Shown here: one piece after another, positions 35,001 to 47,844 of the stretch | How the letters are laid out: each line of letters opens with the position of its first letter | How positions within the stretch are numbered: the first letter of the stretch is position 1 | Assembly (NCBI RefSeq): GCF_004337985.1 | Contig: NC_043742.1 | Location: 2,590,176 to 2,654,175 of the forward strand | Length of the DNA: 64,000 bases | Origin: Pyricularia pennisetigena | Taxonomy: Eukaryota > Ascomycota > Sordariomycetes > Magnaporthales > Pyriculariaceae | Reading direction: 5' to 3' | Program-made: the position numbers and the translations under genes | The notes under the pieces: model-generated | The model's input: only the letters and a program-made list of their open reading frames with translations | Databases searched by the model: none | Told to the model about the DNA's origin: nothing

Positions 35001-38000
35001 TGGAAGGCAAGAGCAGGCTCACTGTGACGAATGCTCTCGTCTTCTTCATAGTTAGGGCCACGGAAGGTGTAATACGCCGGGTACGAGGCGTCGTTCTTGC
35101 CACAGATGAACGTGATGCGGCGCACGCGGCGAGCGCAGAGTTCCTCCTTGAAGCTAGCAAGCAGGGGCTTGATGCGTGAAAGGATATCATCATCATCCCG
35201 GCTCTCGGCGTCGCGAATGGCGACATTGACAACAGCTGTGAGCTCATCATCGTCACGAGCTGCTGCGGCGGGTCGGCGCTTGTTGTCAAGCTGAGATGCA
35301 ATGGCGGCGGCAGGACCGCTGCTGCCCAGCCTCTTCAGCTTACCCTTCATGGGCAGGCTCTCCAGGGCCTTCTGCAGGTCGTCGTCAACATCATCAAAGA
35401 ACTTGCAAGCAACCATGACACCCTTGCGGATGGGCTGCTCGGCTGTCTTCTTGGCCAGGTACGACATGTCGCTGATGGAAGTGACACGGTTGAATGTAAA
35501 TTCGTTCGGGGTAGCCGGGGAAGATGGAGCAGCGGACTGCAGGGGACCGCCAATTCCAAACTCCACATCACCGCTCAGCTTCATGACGAAGTCCCAGCTC
35601 ACGAAAACGGGATCATCCTCCTCATCGTACTGGTAGTCGATCTTGCCCAGATCATACGCACGGTATGCACGGCGAATGTAGACCTCGAGTGCAGCGAGCG
35701 AGACCCACTTGTCACTGTGTGCCCAGAAGAGACTCAACACATCAAAGACAGTGTACTTGGAGTCGACAACCTCCTTGATCACATCCATATTGGGGAAACG
35801 GTGGTCGTACGCGGCCTCACCGTAGCGTGACTCAACAACCGACGAGCGCAGGATGTGCTCCATCTGCGCCTTGCGCTCGTCGAGCGACGGCAGAGAGCAT
35901 TGAATCAGGACCTCGCGAGCTTTGATGGAAACCTTGGCGGTCTGCCTGGACTCGAGCTCCGTGAGCTTCTTCAGCACGTCACGGAAATACTTGCTGACAT
36001 TGCCAACATCCGGCTTGTTGGGGCGGTACTCCTCGATAATGGCAAGGACAAGAAGACTCTTGGTGGCAACACGGCTGTGTGACAGCACTGTCTGGACAAC
36101 CTTCTGGATGTCATCCTTGTTCTCGTCACGGAGCTTCAGAATAACGTCGTCGTCCTGCAGGCGGCGGCCAGAGAACAGTTTCTCCGTCTCAATAAAGTCG
36201 GCGATCAAGTTCGACATGGTCTTCAGCTCGTGCGCCTTCTGTCCTTCTTCATAAAGATCCATTACATCGACGAGAGGAGCCAGGGTGGTCTTGAGCAGGC
36301 CAGCATCTTGGCGTGCAACATTCTCGTCAATGAACTTGAGGAATGTCTTCTTCAAGGCCTTTGCGGGGAACTCTGATTGGCGCGCCCGAGCCCGGTCAAT
36401 AACGTGGCTCAATTGAGCTTCCAGCTTCTGGGGCATACGAGTGTGGAGGGCCGAGAATTGAGAGTTCCACTCGCTATATGGGAGGTCACCGTCACGCATG
36501 ACCTCGATGAGCTGCAGGAGGCTGTCACGCATAACAGTGGTGTTGTCGTAACCAAGCATGATGTTCTTGAGGATGTTGTGCAGCTGCGTGAAGCGCTGGG
36601 CGGGCTTGTTACCCGTGATCACGGGGTTGCCGTACTCAGGGAGCTTGTTCAGGAATGGCTGAGCCTGTTTGACGCGGGTAGGGTCGTCAAGTGAGAGTAT
36701 ACCGAGAATGTCACCAGCCTCGAGAGTTGAGCCAGGCTGCTTGATCAGCTGGACTGTACCATCCTCCTGAGCCACCAGAGGCATGTACATCTTCATGACC
36801 TCGACCTCGGCAAAAGTCTGGCCGGCCTTGATGTGGTCGCCGCTCTCGACGGTGTACTTGACCAGCTTACCCGGACTGGGAGTGCGCAACTGCGTGGGGT
36901 CGTTCTCTTGTTCCAGAAGACAAGTCCTGTTGTCGATGGAAATACGAGTGGCACCAACCTCCTCCTTCCAGTAGACGTTGTGACTCTTTCCATCAAGCAA
37001 AATCAGCAGACCACCATCACTGAGAGGGCGAACTCCGACGGAGCAGTTGGAGCCGTTAATGAAGAGATGGTAGCTGTCCTTGCTGGAGCGCGTGACGGTG
37101 AAACGATACCGTTCGCCCTCATAGATGAACTCTATAGGGAATGTGGTCTTGAGGATGTCTTTAGATGGGACCTGTCCCTTTCCAAGACCAGCCTTGTACT
37201 CATCGAGGCACTGCTCACTCGCCAGGTGGGCCTTGGTGACAGCACCAGAGACTACAGCCAGCATCTTGTCGGGCCTCTCAGCAGTGAGCTTCTTGGAAAT
37301 GAGCTCGTCCAGCCAGCCAGTGGTAATGGTATTCTCCTCGAAAGCCTCCGTCTCCAGAAGCTTGATGAGGTACTCGACCGTCGTGCGGAAGTCACCACGA
37401 ATGCTAAGTTCCTTCAGGGCGATAACCATGTGCTTCCTGGATGCGGATCGGTTCTCGCCATAGGCGAAAATGTGACCGAACTGACTGTCGGAGAAACTGT
37501 GAATTCCACCCTGGGTACCGACTGAGAAGTAACCCCAAACGTTTGAACTACTGCGGAAGTTCAGCTCGTGCATGACACCGTTGGACGGCTTGAAGCCTTC
37601 TCCAGGATCCTCCGAAGTGATACGGCAGGCAGTCAAATGACCCTTGGGCGACGGCCTCCTCTGCGTCTTCTCGCTGTCTGGGTTCTTGAAGTCAAAGTCG
37701 ATCTCAGTCGAGAGCTTGGGGTCCACGCCGTATAGCAATCTGATGTCAGATATTCTGTGGAGAGGGATACCCATGGCAATCTGAAGCTGCGAGGCGGGGA
37801 GGTTGACACCACTGACACCCTCAGTGGTAGGATGCTCGACCTGGAGACGAGGGTTAAGCTCCAGGAAGTAGAACTTGTCATCAGCGTGCGAGTACAGGTA
37901 CTCGACGGTACCAGCAGAGACGTAACCGACAAGGCGACCGAGACGAACAGCGGCCTCCTCCATGGCCTTGAAGGTGTCGGGCTTCGCGATGGTTACCGGT

Positions 38001-39091
38001 GCCTCCTCGATAATCTTTTGGTGCCTTCTCTGCACGGAACAATCACGACCAAAGAGGGAGATGTTGTTGCCGTACTGATCAGCGAGAAGCTGCACTTCTA
38101 AATGCCTGGCATTGCCTGCAAGCTTCATGATGAAGATGGGCGATCCCGGAATTTCACTGGCAGCGGCTTTGTAGAGCTCCTCAAAGCCATCCTCGGAGAC
38201 AGCCTTACGGATACCCTTGCCACCACCACCCTCAGACGCCTTTATCATGACCGGGAAGCCAATTTGCTTGGCCTTCTCAAGACCCTCCTGCCATGAAGTG
38301 ACGCAGCCCTTAGCATAAGTTTCGTCGTCGACAGTGACGATTCCTTTCTTGTCAATCTTGACTGCATCAACGCCAGTTCCTGACCATGGGATACAGGGGA
38401 CCTGAGCATGTTGAGCAACAATTGTAGACGAGATCTTGTCACCCAGCGAGCGCATGGCGGAGCCGGGAGGGCCGATGAAAATAATCTTCTTGGGCGAGGC
38501 AGCGAGAGACTCGGGCAGCTTTGGGTTCTCTGATGCGTGTCCCCAACCGGCCCAAACGGCGTGCACGTTCATGCGCTCCGCAACATCGACGATCAACTCG
38601 ACGTTCGCATAGTTGTTGTTGTTTGTGCCACCAGGAACCTCGACGTAATGGTCTGCCATACGGATGTAGTCTGCGTTCGCTTGCAAATCTTCTGGGGTGG
38701 CCATCACAGTAAACTGAATGGCTCTCTCGTCTCCGAACGTCTCGTATGCCCATTTTCGCACCGACCGAATCTCCTTGACGGCTGCGATACCGTTGTTGGC
38801 AATCAAAACCTGTGAGGATATCGACTGTTAGTCCATTCTGACTCAAACACAGCATTACATTCGCAAACGTACATTGGTGATCACTGTGTGGCCATCGTGC
38901 GCTGCAACCCACTCCTTGACCTTGGACGGAGGGGCGTTCTCTAGCCTGTTGCCGCCAATGAAGTGGTCGGCAATCTTGTGCCTCTGGGCGTAAGTGGCCT
39001 TGCCGTTGGCCACGGGCACGGTGGCGCCATTGGGGCCGTTGCGCTGGCGGGAGCTGTTAGCAGCCGCAGCGGTTCCATTTGTCTCAGCCAT
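32006..39091 (-). CDS. ACC1: acetyl-CoA carboxylase, multidomain cytosolic enzyme
   Basis: The model has two exons (39091-38873 and 38809-32006), one 63-bp intron (GTACGT..CTAAC..CAG) and 2340 aa. The domains run in the standard eukaryotic order: biotin carboxylase (residues ~60-560; VLIANNGIAAVKEIRSVRKW, ATP-loop EGGGGKGIRKAV, FLELNPRLQVEHP), biotin carboxyl carrier (EVEVMKM, biotinyl Lys746), central region, and carboxyltransferase (~1480-2230; SANSGARLG, GWARTVVVGRARLGGIPMG, NWRGFSGGQRDM). It converts acetyl-CoA to malonyl-CoA, the first committed step of fatty-acid and polyketide synthesis. Tyr follows the MKM motif where yeast has Gln. The long antisense open frames opposite it are composition shadows. 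All key motifs are intact. Confidence 0.98.
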
Positions 39092-42000
39092 TGTAGACGT
39101 TTGTTGGCTGTAGCCTCTACTGAGGATATTAGAGAAGGAAATCTTTAGCAGAACTGGGGACCTCCGCAGTCATGAAATGCCGAAGAATCGTGCCGTTGTC
39201 CGAGCAGCTAAGCTCCAGACAGAAATTTGATTGGCCAGATTAAGCTTCAGCCGGAGTACTCTAATCCGGCGTGAAAACTATCGTTGGAGAGATTCCAATG
39301 CGGAAGATACTGGCCGGTTGATGCGAGTCTCTGCTCGTCGGATCCAAGTTTGTAGAGGATTTTGGGTATCAAGTCTATTAGGTCGGAGCGCTGAGATGTA
39401 TGAAAAGCCTGACGTAGAGTTGGAACAAGATCCACCCGATATGTTGGGGAGTATGTGGCGAGGGGCCGGAGGATGCAAGTCGACAACTGAAGACGGCGAA
39501 AAGTTTCCGGTCTACTTCTTTTGTCCAGGAGGGGTCTGGTAAAAGAAGAATAAGGAATCTAGAGAGAGGAGGGTAGTGACCGGCTTGGGAAGAATAGCGG
39601 GAATAATCTACAGCAAACACGAGAGGTCATCGGGACGGAGCGATCAGAATGGGAAAGACCCCAGTTAAGAATCAAGGCTCTTCAGCGCAATGGCTACAAA
39701 CGAAAAAAAAGTATTCACCACTTTTGCGGCAGATCCCTGTCGCTGTTTCCCCAAAAACCGCTGGTCCGACTGGTGCGATGCTCAGTACGGGGCCACTAGC
39801 AGGCCGGCAAATTGGGCGCTCGGACCACCAAGCTCAGCAAAAATTCGATCACCCTCCAGGCCCCTGCAATGGGATTGTGTCAATTTTCGGTGTTGGGGAA
39901 GGGACCTGCAGGGATGTGTTCTAGGGTACTTCCACGGCGGGAGTTGCTGTTTGAGTCTTGACGCACACGTCACCAGGGCCAGGCCGACTTTCAATACTAC
40001 GGAGTTTTACAAAGAACAGACATTCGGTGTGGGGAAGCTACCGTGCTATCCGACAACACACGAGACCTCCAGAGCATCCTTTTTTTTTTTTTTGTATCGC
40101 GAGCAGCTACGCTTGAGGGCCAGGGACATGGGCAGTTCTGGTACGAAAGGTAGGGGACAAAAAACAAAAGAAGAAACGAAGAAGAGAAGGTGCATAGGCG
40201 CTAGGACAGCCACAGGCGCCGGCCCTCTTGAGTAAGTGGTGAGAATTGCTTTGTACTTGTCACTCTGAGGCCGGTGAAATTGGATTCCGCCTCGACAGCG
40301 CTAACCACTCGAGACATGGGCTAAACCATGTTACTCTGGAAATCGCTATGTTTACATGCTTAAGCAAGGGACGAGCTCGATCCGAATTGACGGTCATCGA
40401 TAATGCTTCCACGCTCATTCAGGTCAAATACACGATCAAAACTGAGTATTACACATCCAGACATGCCTCTTTGAGACTAGGCTCTCGACTTACTTGCATC
40501 AGATTCTAAATTTCTAGCTCCTTCCACGGTAGACCGTGGCATGAACGGGAGGAGTGCCAAAAGGACCAGCCAAGGTCCGCTATTGCTTCCCCTGTGCCGG
40601 ATCAGACGATACGTGTACTGCAAGATAAGCTGACCTCAGGATTCTTGTGTACACCGCAGCTGAACTCTGATGCATGATGACCCATTACACATGCAAATAG
40701 ACGGCAAAGTAAATATTCAAAGAAGAACCTTTTTTTGACAAGCCCCAAACATCGGGCGCCGCCATGTTGCCAACTGCAACCACACAAACCTCTGCACGGT
40801 AATATAGCCCGCTATTCCCAGATCTGCAAAAGAACAAATTCGCTTGCATATACATCCGAATTGAGGGGACAAGTCCTCCCAAGTGTTCGTCTGTTGGCTG
40901 ACCACACCACACCCAACCCATAGGGACACAAGAAAAAAAAACCGGAGAACATCTATCATCTCTACACTGCAACTTGAACCTTACTATTTTGGGTGATGAG
41001 ATGATTTGCAGATAACAGCAACACTTGACAAAACCCGTTTTCTCGATTGAAACTCTGATCATCCAGTGCAAAAAATAACAAGGGCACGTCGTCGTCTTGA
41101 CTCGAATCTTCATATTGACAACTGAATTCAGGACCAAAGATGGCCCATATCTCCACCCACACTAACGTGGATGTGAATTCTCCAACATACTGAATTGTTG
41201 AGCAGTCAATGCCGCAAACTTTCTCATGCCTGGCGGGTCCCCCCGCCCTGGCAAGGCTTCCAAGGGCGAGTGGAGGGGCTTTGCTTTGCCCCACCATGTG
41301 TCCCTCGCCATGGATGTCTCCAGCAACCCACCACAGCTTTTTTTGTTCTCTTCGACACTTTGGCCGCAGATCCCCAACACATTGTCCGCCTCCCGCCCGG
41401 TCGGGCCATGGCATCTCGATTTCCCATCGAGTTTTGGGTGTACCCTTCCCCCCTTCCCTTCCCCTCGTCTAAGGGGCCAAGCGCCTCTATCACATTTTAG
41501 ATCGGACGGCACGCTCGTCCGTTAGCCCGGACTACCGAAAATAAAAATAACGAACAAAGAAAGATAAGGATGCTACCCGTAAACAATAGAAAACATCCGC
41601 CCTAGGCTGCATCGCGGGCCAAGAAATACGAGAATCCCATGTAAAAAGCACGGGCACGTCATCGGATCTTTGGCTCTCTTCCCTTGGGCGATCGGATAAA
41701 AATTAAATAAATGAAGGTAAAGAAAAAAATTTTGAGGATTTTGTTTTGCGTTCATCAGCAAACACGGATGCACGGGGAAAGCCAAGACTTGCGACCCAAA
41801 ACCAACTGCAGCATCCGTCCCCGGTTGACCAGAGGATGGAACGAGCCAGTTAGCTTGGAACCCAACTTGCCCAGTCAGGCACCTAGCGAAAGTCGATAAT
41901 TTCTTCTATCGAATTTTCTGCAAACTTTGTTTTTTGTGTTTTTCATTATCTTTGCCCAATAACCAACAACCGTTCCGACAAATTCCCCGGCTGTTTCTCC

Positions 42001-43602
42001 ATCGCTCTAGAGATGCTGGCTGGAAACCCAGCCCAGCGAAAAAATATTTCTCTTATTCGACATGGGCCCTGGTAAGTGGTCTCTGCCAGACTAGCCTAGC
42101 AGTAGTCCTTGTTGAGGCGGTTACTTTGCCGACTGTCTAGTCCGGGTCATCGTAATTTTTTTAAACAAAAAAAAAATATAAGAAAAAATACAATGTGAAC
42201 TATGTGTCACATCTCGCAGAAATGGCGCAGTTTGCTGCGCTCAACTTGTCACGTCGCACTGACGGTCTCAGACAAAATCAGGAGAGTTTGTCCTTGCGCG
42301 ATAGTCAGGTCGAGGCTGAATGCCGTACTGATAAATGCCAACTCAGCCCTGTGCCCTCGCGGGGCTTGCATACTGAACATTGGATGCGCGTTGATGAGCC
42401 ACGATGTGATGTGGTATCGGGGTTATAGTCGTTGCGAAATGAGTCCCCAGGGCTTTCTTCCCGGACGCGTTGTTAGCAATAGCCACTCAGCCATTGTGGA
42501 AATACTTGGGTAGCAGACAAGAGCACCGACGGGAACGAATAAAAAGGTACTCTCAACGACAAGGCAGCAAAAATTTGCATAAACAAAAACAAGCACAAGG
42601 CATCCATTATACAATATCATACAATACCCAGGAGATCAAAAGAAGAAAAAAAATAAAATACAAATATGTTTGATAAATTTTTTAAAGGCGAACCGTTTAC
42701 ATGACTTAAACTTCTACCAGAGGTACCGCAGGGTGTTTGTAACGAAGCGGAAAACCCTGGCAACAACAAATATAATAGCAAATAACGGGTTGATTTGCCT
42801 TTGGACAAAATTAAAACGTACGACCCTGGTCCGGAAATGTCACGTAGATATTGGAGGTACAAAGTGATGGCCTTAATCGGGACCTGATGAGGCATCCGTA
42901 ATGCGCAGGTACTGCTAGTCTTTTGGTCCATGTGATAAAAATAGTTATTGGACCAGAAATAAAGAAATTCCCAGAGACGGAACACCGGGCAAGAAAGAGA
43001 TAGAAGAGAAACGACGAACATAATAAAATATAGCAAGATCTGACAAATTCTCTCAGATGCATCCGTGGCTGATGGACATGCGCGAAGGGCTTCTGGAAGC
43101 CTTGGAAGGGTTGGATGGGCAGAACGCGCCCTGGGCGCCCGAGACAAAGTTACTCATCGATGATACGAGGTTGTTGATGATCAGGGAAGGAAAGGATTTG
43201 GCTTTCTGGAGAAAGAAACCGTTCGTGCAGCCGCTGGTATTTATTCCGCTGACGCGTGAGGAAGCCCAACGCCAGTCCATACAAAGGGGAATTGCTCAAC
43301 CCAAGGCTTGGATACAGGAGCGGGAGGGCGGCTGCAGCCGCGGCCGCGTTATATTGGCGTAACATAGCTGGCGAAGAAGGGGGGATTATTTTCTCCCAAG
43401 TATACATGTGGCCGAAGAACTTCGCTGCAGCCCCCGCGTTACAAAATAATCCGGATAATCCTCCCTATTTGGGTCTTGTATATAGTTAGATTATTTATGC
43501 AACAGTGGATATAAGCTTAACCAATCCCTACCGCGGAATTGGATGGCAGTTTTTCACTTTTGGATGGGTTGTCGCTGCACATAGACAACGCTTCAGTGTC
43601 TA
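39092..43602. other. gene-poor region upstream of ACC1
   Basis: About 4.5 kb. I read the larger frames (39690-40235 +, 40685-41137 -, 40962-41512 -, 43057-43362 +) and found no domain, signal peptide or family pattern. The first part must contain the ACC1 promoter and leader. T/A homopolymers occur at about 40080-40093 and 42170-42190. The stretch 43057-43362 (+) has codon-like texture but no recognisable feature. Confidence 0.5.
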
Positions 43603-44419
43603 TCAACACTGCGTATTGGCTGTGTGAAAAACCTTCCCACTGTTGACGGTGGTGGAGTGCAAAGCAACCACAAATGATTGGGAGCATCGTGATAGAATGT
43701 CATTTGAAGTACAATAGATATCCAATTTTAAATGGCCTTTTCTGCGTTCACATGCCGTTTCAAGGAAAAGTCGAACTCGGAGCTTGACGAACCCATCCAT
43801 CTCCCGAAAAGCTACCCATTTTCCGCCAACAATCCAGCCCAAATAATTCGATCCGGTTTTCGGGTATAGGCAGCCGGCGCGCTTTGTTAATAAGGCTTTA
43901 TAAACATCAAGGCTTTTGGTTTCACGGCTCGATTCGGGCTTCAACAAAGCCTTCCAGCCTTGACCAGTCTGCAAATGGCTTTCTACCTCTTCACCCTTGG
44001 AGGCGAGTTTCATTGCCGCCAGGAGGATATAAGATCGCACAGAAAAGTCTAGTTCGATGGTGTCACCCACACAATCTATTTCCTTTACTGCAACAGCGGT
44101 TAAAAAACTACAGCTTCTTCGTTTCCCAATTCAGGATCCCATCCCCTATCCCAGGTGTCCTACTTGAGGCTGCCATTCGGCCGCCTTGCCCGTTAAGCCT
44201 CATGAGGACGCATCCCGTCCAGATCTGGTTCGAGACATGGTACGTCCGGCTCAACAGCGGCGGCGACCCCAGGAAAGTAGTGAGTGCGTTTCCCTTTCCC
44301 ACGGGCTGTATAATCCCGTCGCTACATTTATGCCGAACCCCCGATTACCCCAGTATTCTAGGTAGTCGGTTTTGAGGCGCACCTTTTCCGATTCGGTGTA
44401 TAGCTTGCAACAAAGCAAA
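43603..44419 (-). pseudogene. decayed gene of unknown family, truncated by an assembly gap
   Basis: Minus-strand translation gives protein-like sequence over about 800 bp. A first part (44419 to ~44290; LYTESEKVRLKTDYLEYWG, LYSPWERE) shifts frame into GNALTTFLGSPPLLSRTYHV and NQIWTGCVLMRLNGQGGRM. A 66-bp intron (44163-44098, GTAGGA..TTTAAC..CAG) then joins to IKEIDCVGDTIELDFSVRSY, GQGWKALLKPESS, AGCLYPKTGSNYLGWIVGG and LFLETACERRKGHLKLDIYC, ending at 43603. One frameshift is needed near 44290. I do not recognise the family. The even texture, the Trp/Cys spacing and the good intron argue for a former gene. The 5' end lies in or beyond the run of N, so a sequencing error cannot be excluded. Confidence 0.55.
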
Positions 44420-44466
44420 NNNNNNNNNNNNNNNNNNNNNNNNNNNNNNNNNNNNNNNNNNNNNNN
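44420..44466. other. assembly gap (47 N)
   Basis: An unbroken run of N flanked on its right side by A10. The gap probably marks a poly(A:T) tract that sequencing did not resolve. Confidence 1.
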
Positions 44467-45815
44467 AAAAAAAAACAGCGTGCGTTTCAATTTACGGTTG
44501 CACGCTGTCGAGGAAATCTTTTCGCACACGTTAAATTTTTGTTTCAATGTTGAAAGCGCCAGCAGCAGCATAGTTTCGATTGGAAGGCTTCGTTGCGAGC
44601 TTTAATAATACGACAGACTTTCGTCTCCCACCGAAGAAGGTTTGCTGCGTGAAAGCCGGCCGCGCCGCCTTTGTTTCTTGGCATTCAATAGGCGAGATAG
44701 GTGAGTCTGCTTCCGGCAAATGTTGCAGGTCCAGGAAGCGGTAATAACAGGTTGATACATTTGGACAGGTGCTGTACCGGCTGCATCAACAAACCGGGCG
44801 AATAATACCGTTTCCACGCATTTTTGTCGAACAGTTGCCGGTACTCGACGTAAAAGAAGTGAAAATCGTTATGATTAAAAAATAAATAAATAAACGCTAT
44901 TTAATTCATTCGGTATATAATCGAAACCATTTGTGATTTGGGAAATATAAAATATAGCAAAGGTAAAATTCAACATCAAATCTCTCTGGCCAAAAAAGCC
45001 AGCCTCATTCGTATAACTTGTTTGCAATTGTAGACAGGTACGGTATATCCTGCAAATAAATAAAGGTGATCCGCAGTGCGTTGTGATGAGTTTCGACCGG
45101 TAGCTCACCGTTTCCGAATCTGGCGTAATAATCTTCCTGTATTTGGGCCATGGTGTGCGATCAGTTGGGCGTCTTCGATTTCGTTGTCAGCCCAATGCTG
45201 TTATGGCTGTTCGTCTCCACAATAAGTTACAGAACCGTTGAGGCCGGTACTGCTAAATGAGAATCACACATGCGTGGTGGCTTGAAAACCGAGATCCCCT
45301 ATCAACTTTACCGGGATCCTACAACAATTTGTAAAGATCGTGTGGTTGTCAAGAGGGCGTTCTTACCAATCTGAATGTAGGTATGCGATTTATAAACATC
45401 TGAGGTACTACAAGAGGGCAAAAGCGATAGCAAACTCGAGTTGGATTGAATAGATATCGACATAGGATTGGGTACACAGGCCTTGGTAGCAGGAGAACCC
45501 TTGGCAAAGACATCTTTTGCGAGTCAAAGTTGTATAACTCAGTAATTCAGTTTAGTTCAAGATCAAGAGACTGAAAAATATGTAGTAGGTATATGTATAT
45601 CATAAGAAGTTGCAACGGCAACCATGTCTCCTAGGCCAACAAAAGAAACAAACAACCGCCCTGCCTGACCAGCTTTGCGCCAATCTCCGAATTCTGCAGT
45701 AACCTAAATGCACCCTAGAAAGGAGATTTTGACGCCCAGCAATCAAACGACGAACCCTGAAAGAGGAGTAAAACTGCTCTCAAGCAATAGTAATATGACG
45801 GAGATCGTCAGACCT

Positions 45816-45857
<42 letters not shown>

Positions 45858-45933
45858 CGAGCGGAGACAAAGGAAATCTTGGGTATTATATCAGTCATTT
45901 CATCCGCCGGCAGTATCCTTGCCAAGCGCTAGT
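44467..45933. other. intergenic, includes a 40-bp poly(A)
   Basis: About 1.5 kb. A minus-strand frame at 44531-44719 could be a further piece of the decayed gene left of the gap, but nothing in it is diagnostic. A40 lies at 45817-45856, just beyond the NUDE stop codon. Confidence 0.5.
45817..45856. repeat. poly(A) tract of 40 bp
   Basis: Forty consecutive A, the longest homopolymer in the window, 78 bp beyond the 3' end of the NUDE gene, where it reads as T in the direction of that transcript. Confidence 0.95.
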
Positions 45934-47844
45934 CTAGTACGTCTCGTCCACGTCCCCCAGCGCAGAACTTCTCCCGTCGCCACCACTGCTTCTCAACCCG
46001 ACACCGCTACTCCTTCTTCCTGCAAGAACGGGTCCACCGCTCTGTCTCCTCGCACTGCTGGGCATGGGTATCGCGCTTGTGGATGCGCTGCCGTCCACGT
46101 CGAACTTGCTATACGTCCCACGCCGGCTTGGCGTCCGTAGTTCTGGATCAAATGCATCCTCGGATTCTGATCCTCCACAAATAGAGCTGGAATGCACGCT
46201 TCCGCCCAGTGAGCTCCTCGGACGAACTCCCAGAGGCGTTCTTGTCCCACTCATAGACGTCCTGCTTACGGGTCGCGGTGGCGGCATGCTCTCCCTGGAA
46301 TGATCCGTCCTGCTCGCCGGTCTCGGTACATAACTAGATACCGAGGCACGCGAGCTGGGTCTCGACGATTCTGAGTCGAGCGGGTTCCTGTTTGGCAGGG
46401 GGCCAAACGACAATCGCGACACGCCAGACGTACTAAGTCTTGGTACATGACTGCGGCTTGTGCTGGCCGAAAAATTGTTATTCCCAGTAAGGCTTTGCCT
46501 GTGATTTGTCGGGGTAGCCTCTTCCGCCGCTGAAGATGTCGTCGAACTTCCGCCGATTGTTCGTTTTCTAGACCGAATCGTGACCGTTGAAGGCACAACG
46601 ACGGATGATCGAGGCGAGGCGCGTGGCGGGGTGTGAATAGGCGCTGGCAATTTGGAACGAGCGCTCTGCACGCGTGCCTCGAGCTTTTGCATCTTCTCCG
46701 TGAGCGATCGGATGTGTGACAGGGACGTCGAGGGCGGGATTCTGTGCGATGCAGCGCGGGCGACCGATGTCCTCGTAGGTCTTGGGGCAGGCGTACGGAC
46801 GCTGGAAGTTGTGGCGACGCGACTGCCAGGTGCGCGGGAGGTAGCGGCCAGAGACTGCCTAGGCTTGGGTGTAACACTGTTGTCGGCTGAAGGTAATCTA
46901 GACTTCCTCTGCATCGATGGACCCGGCGTCCTGAGAGGATTCTGTTTGGGCTTAGGAAGTGGCGCAGATGCATCGGACATGGGCGGAGATGGGGGATCTT
47001 GGATCTCTGATAGAGTATCGGCGGTCGCGACAGATTTGGAGTCGGGAGGGGTGGTAATGAGTGGCGAGCTGGCTGTTGAGCTGGGAGAGTGGTCGTACGA
47101 GGGTGAATCGGGAACTGACATTTCTGTGGAAAGTGCCGACAGATGTCGCATGTCTTGATCTTTGAGCTTCCCCTGTAGGATGTCCACCTCGATCTTGAGG
47201 TCGGAAAGCTCATCCTTAAGCCTTTGGCACTCAATGCGCAGCGTTTCTCTTTCCTGTTCACCAATCTTAATTTCCTCCTCCAGCAAGACGCCCCTCTCGA
47301 CGGCGACATTGTATTTGGACTCGAGATCGTCGAGGGAGGACGTAGTGTTGCGCGCTTGGCGGGCATAATCGTCGTTGGCTACTTCGATATCGCGCAACTT
47401 CAGCTGCAGGGACCTGTTCGTATCCCGTAAAGATGTGACCTCCTTCTCTAGTGTGTTCTGCGCGGCGTTGGCCTCAGATTTTGCCTCCCTGTATTTCGTC
47501 TGCAATGAATCGTGTCAGCCCGATAGGTTCAATGCTGCTTCGACACCGCCAATTTGCAGGTGCACCAGAGTCACCAAGGGCCACGGCAATGCGCCGAATG
47601 TAGCTAGCAGACTAACCTTCCACTCTTCGACCTGGTAACCCAGCATCTCAACCTTCTCCTTGTGTTCTCGCTCCCGCTTGTCGGCAGCACTCAGCTCGTT
47701 TTCGAGTTCACTCTCCAGCAACTTGCTCGACTCCTGGAACTCTTGCATCTCCAGCTCCAACTGCTCGTACTGCGATTTGTACCATGCCAGCGCATCCTCA
47801 GCGGTGGCATCGGCCGAAGGCGGCGAGGACGGTGGTTCCGCCAT
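45934..47844 (-). CDS. nudE: nuclear distribution protein NUDE (RO-11 type)
   Basis: The model has two exons (47844-47617 and 47499-45934), one 117-bp intron (GTTAGT..CTGAC..CAG) and 597 aa. Residues ~18-190 form a long coiled coil: [33 protein letters not shown] joined across the intron to [11 protein letters not shown], then DLKIEVDIL. This is the conserved NUDE/NDEL1 region that dimerises and binds LIS1/NUDF. The rest is Ser/Pro/Arg-rich, as in fungal NUDE proteins, and includes a short helix [21 protein letters not shown] (~320-345). NUDE links LIS1 to cytoplasmic dynein and dynactin at microtubule plus ends and is needed for nuclear migration in hyphae. The start follows directly from the family N-terminus. 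Confidence 0.92.

Noticed and set aside
32336..35179. Two long plus-strand open frames (374 and 453 codons) opposite ACC1
   Set aside because: They are antisense shadows of the conserved ACC1 codons and contain no independent motif.
39690..40235. A 181-codon plus-strand frame upstream of ACC1
   Set aside because: It crosses a homopolymer tract and shows no recognisable domain. It is probably accidental.
43057..43407. Small genes on either strand (101 aa + and 85 aa -)
   Set aside because: Both strands are open over the same GC-rich stretch, and neither has a domain, signal peptide or intron support.
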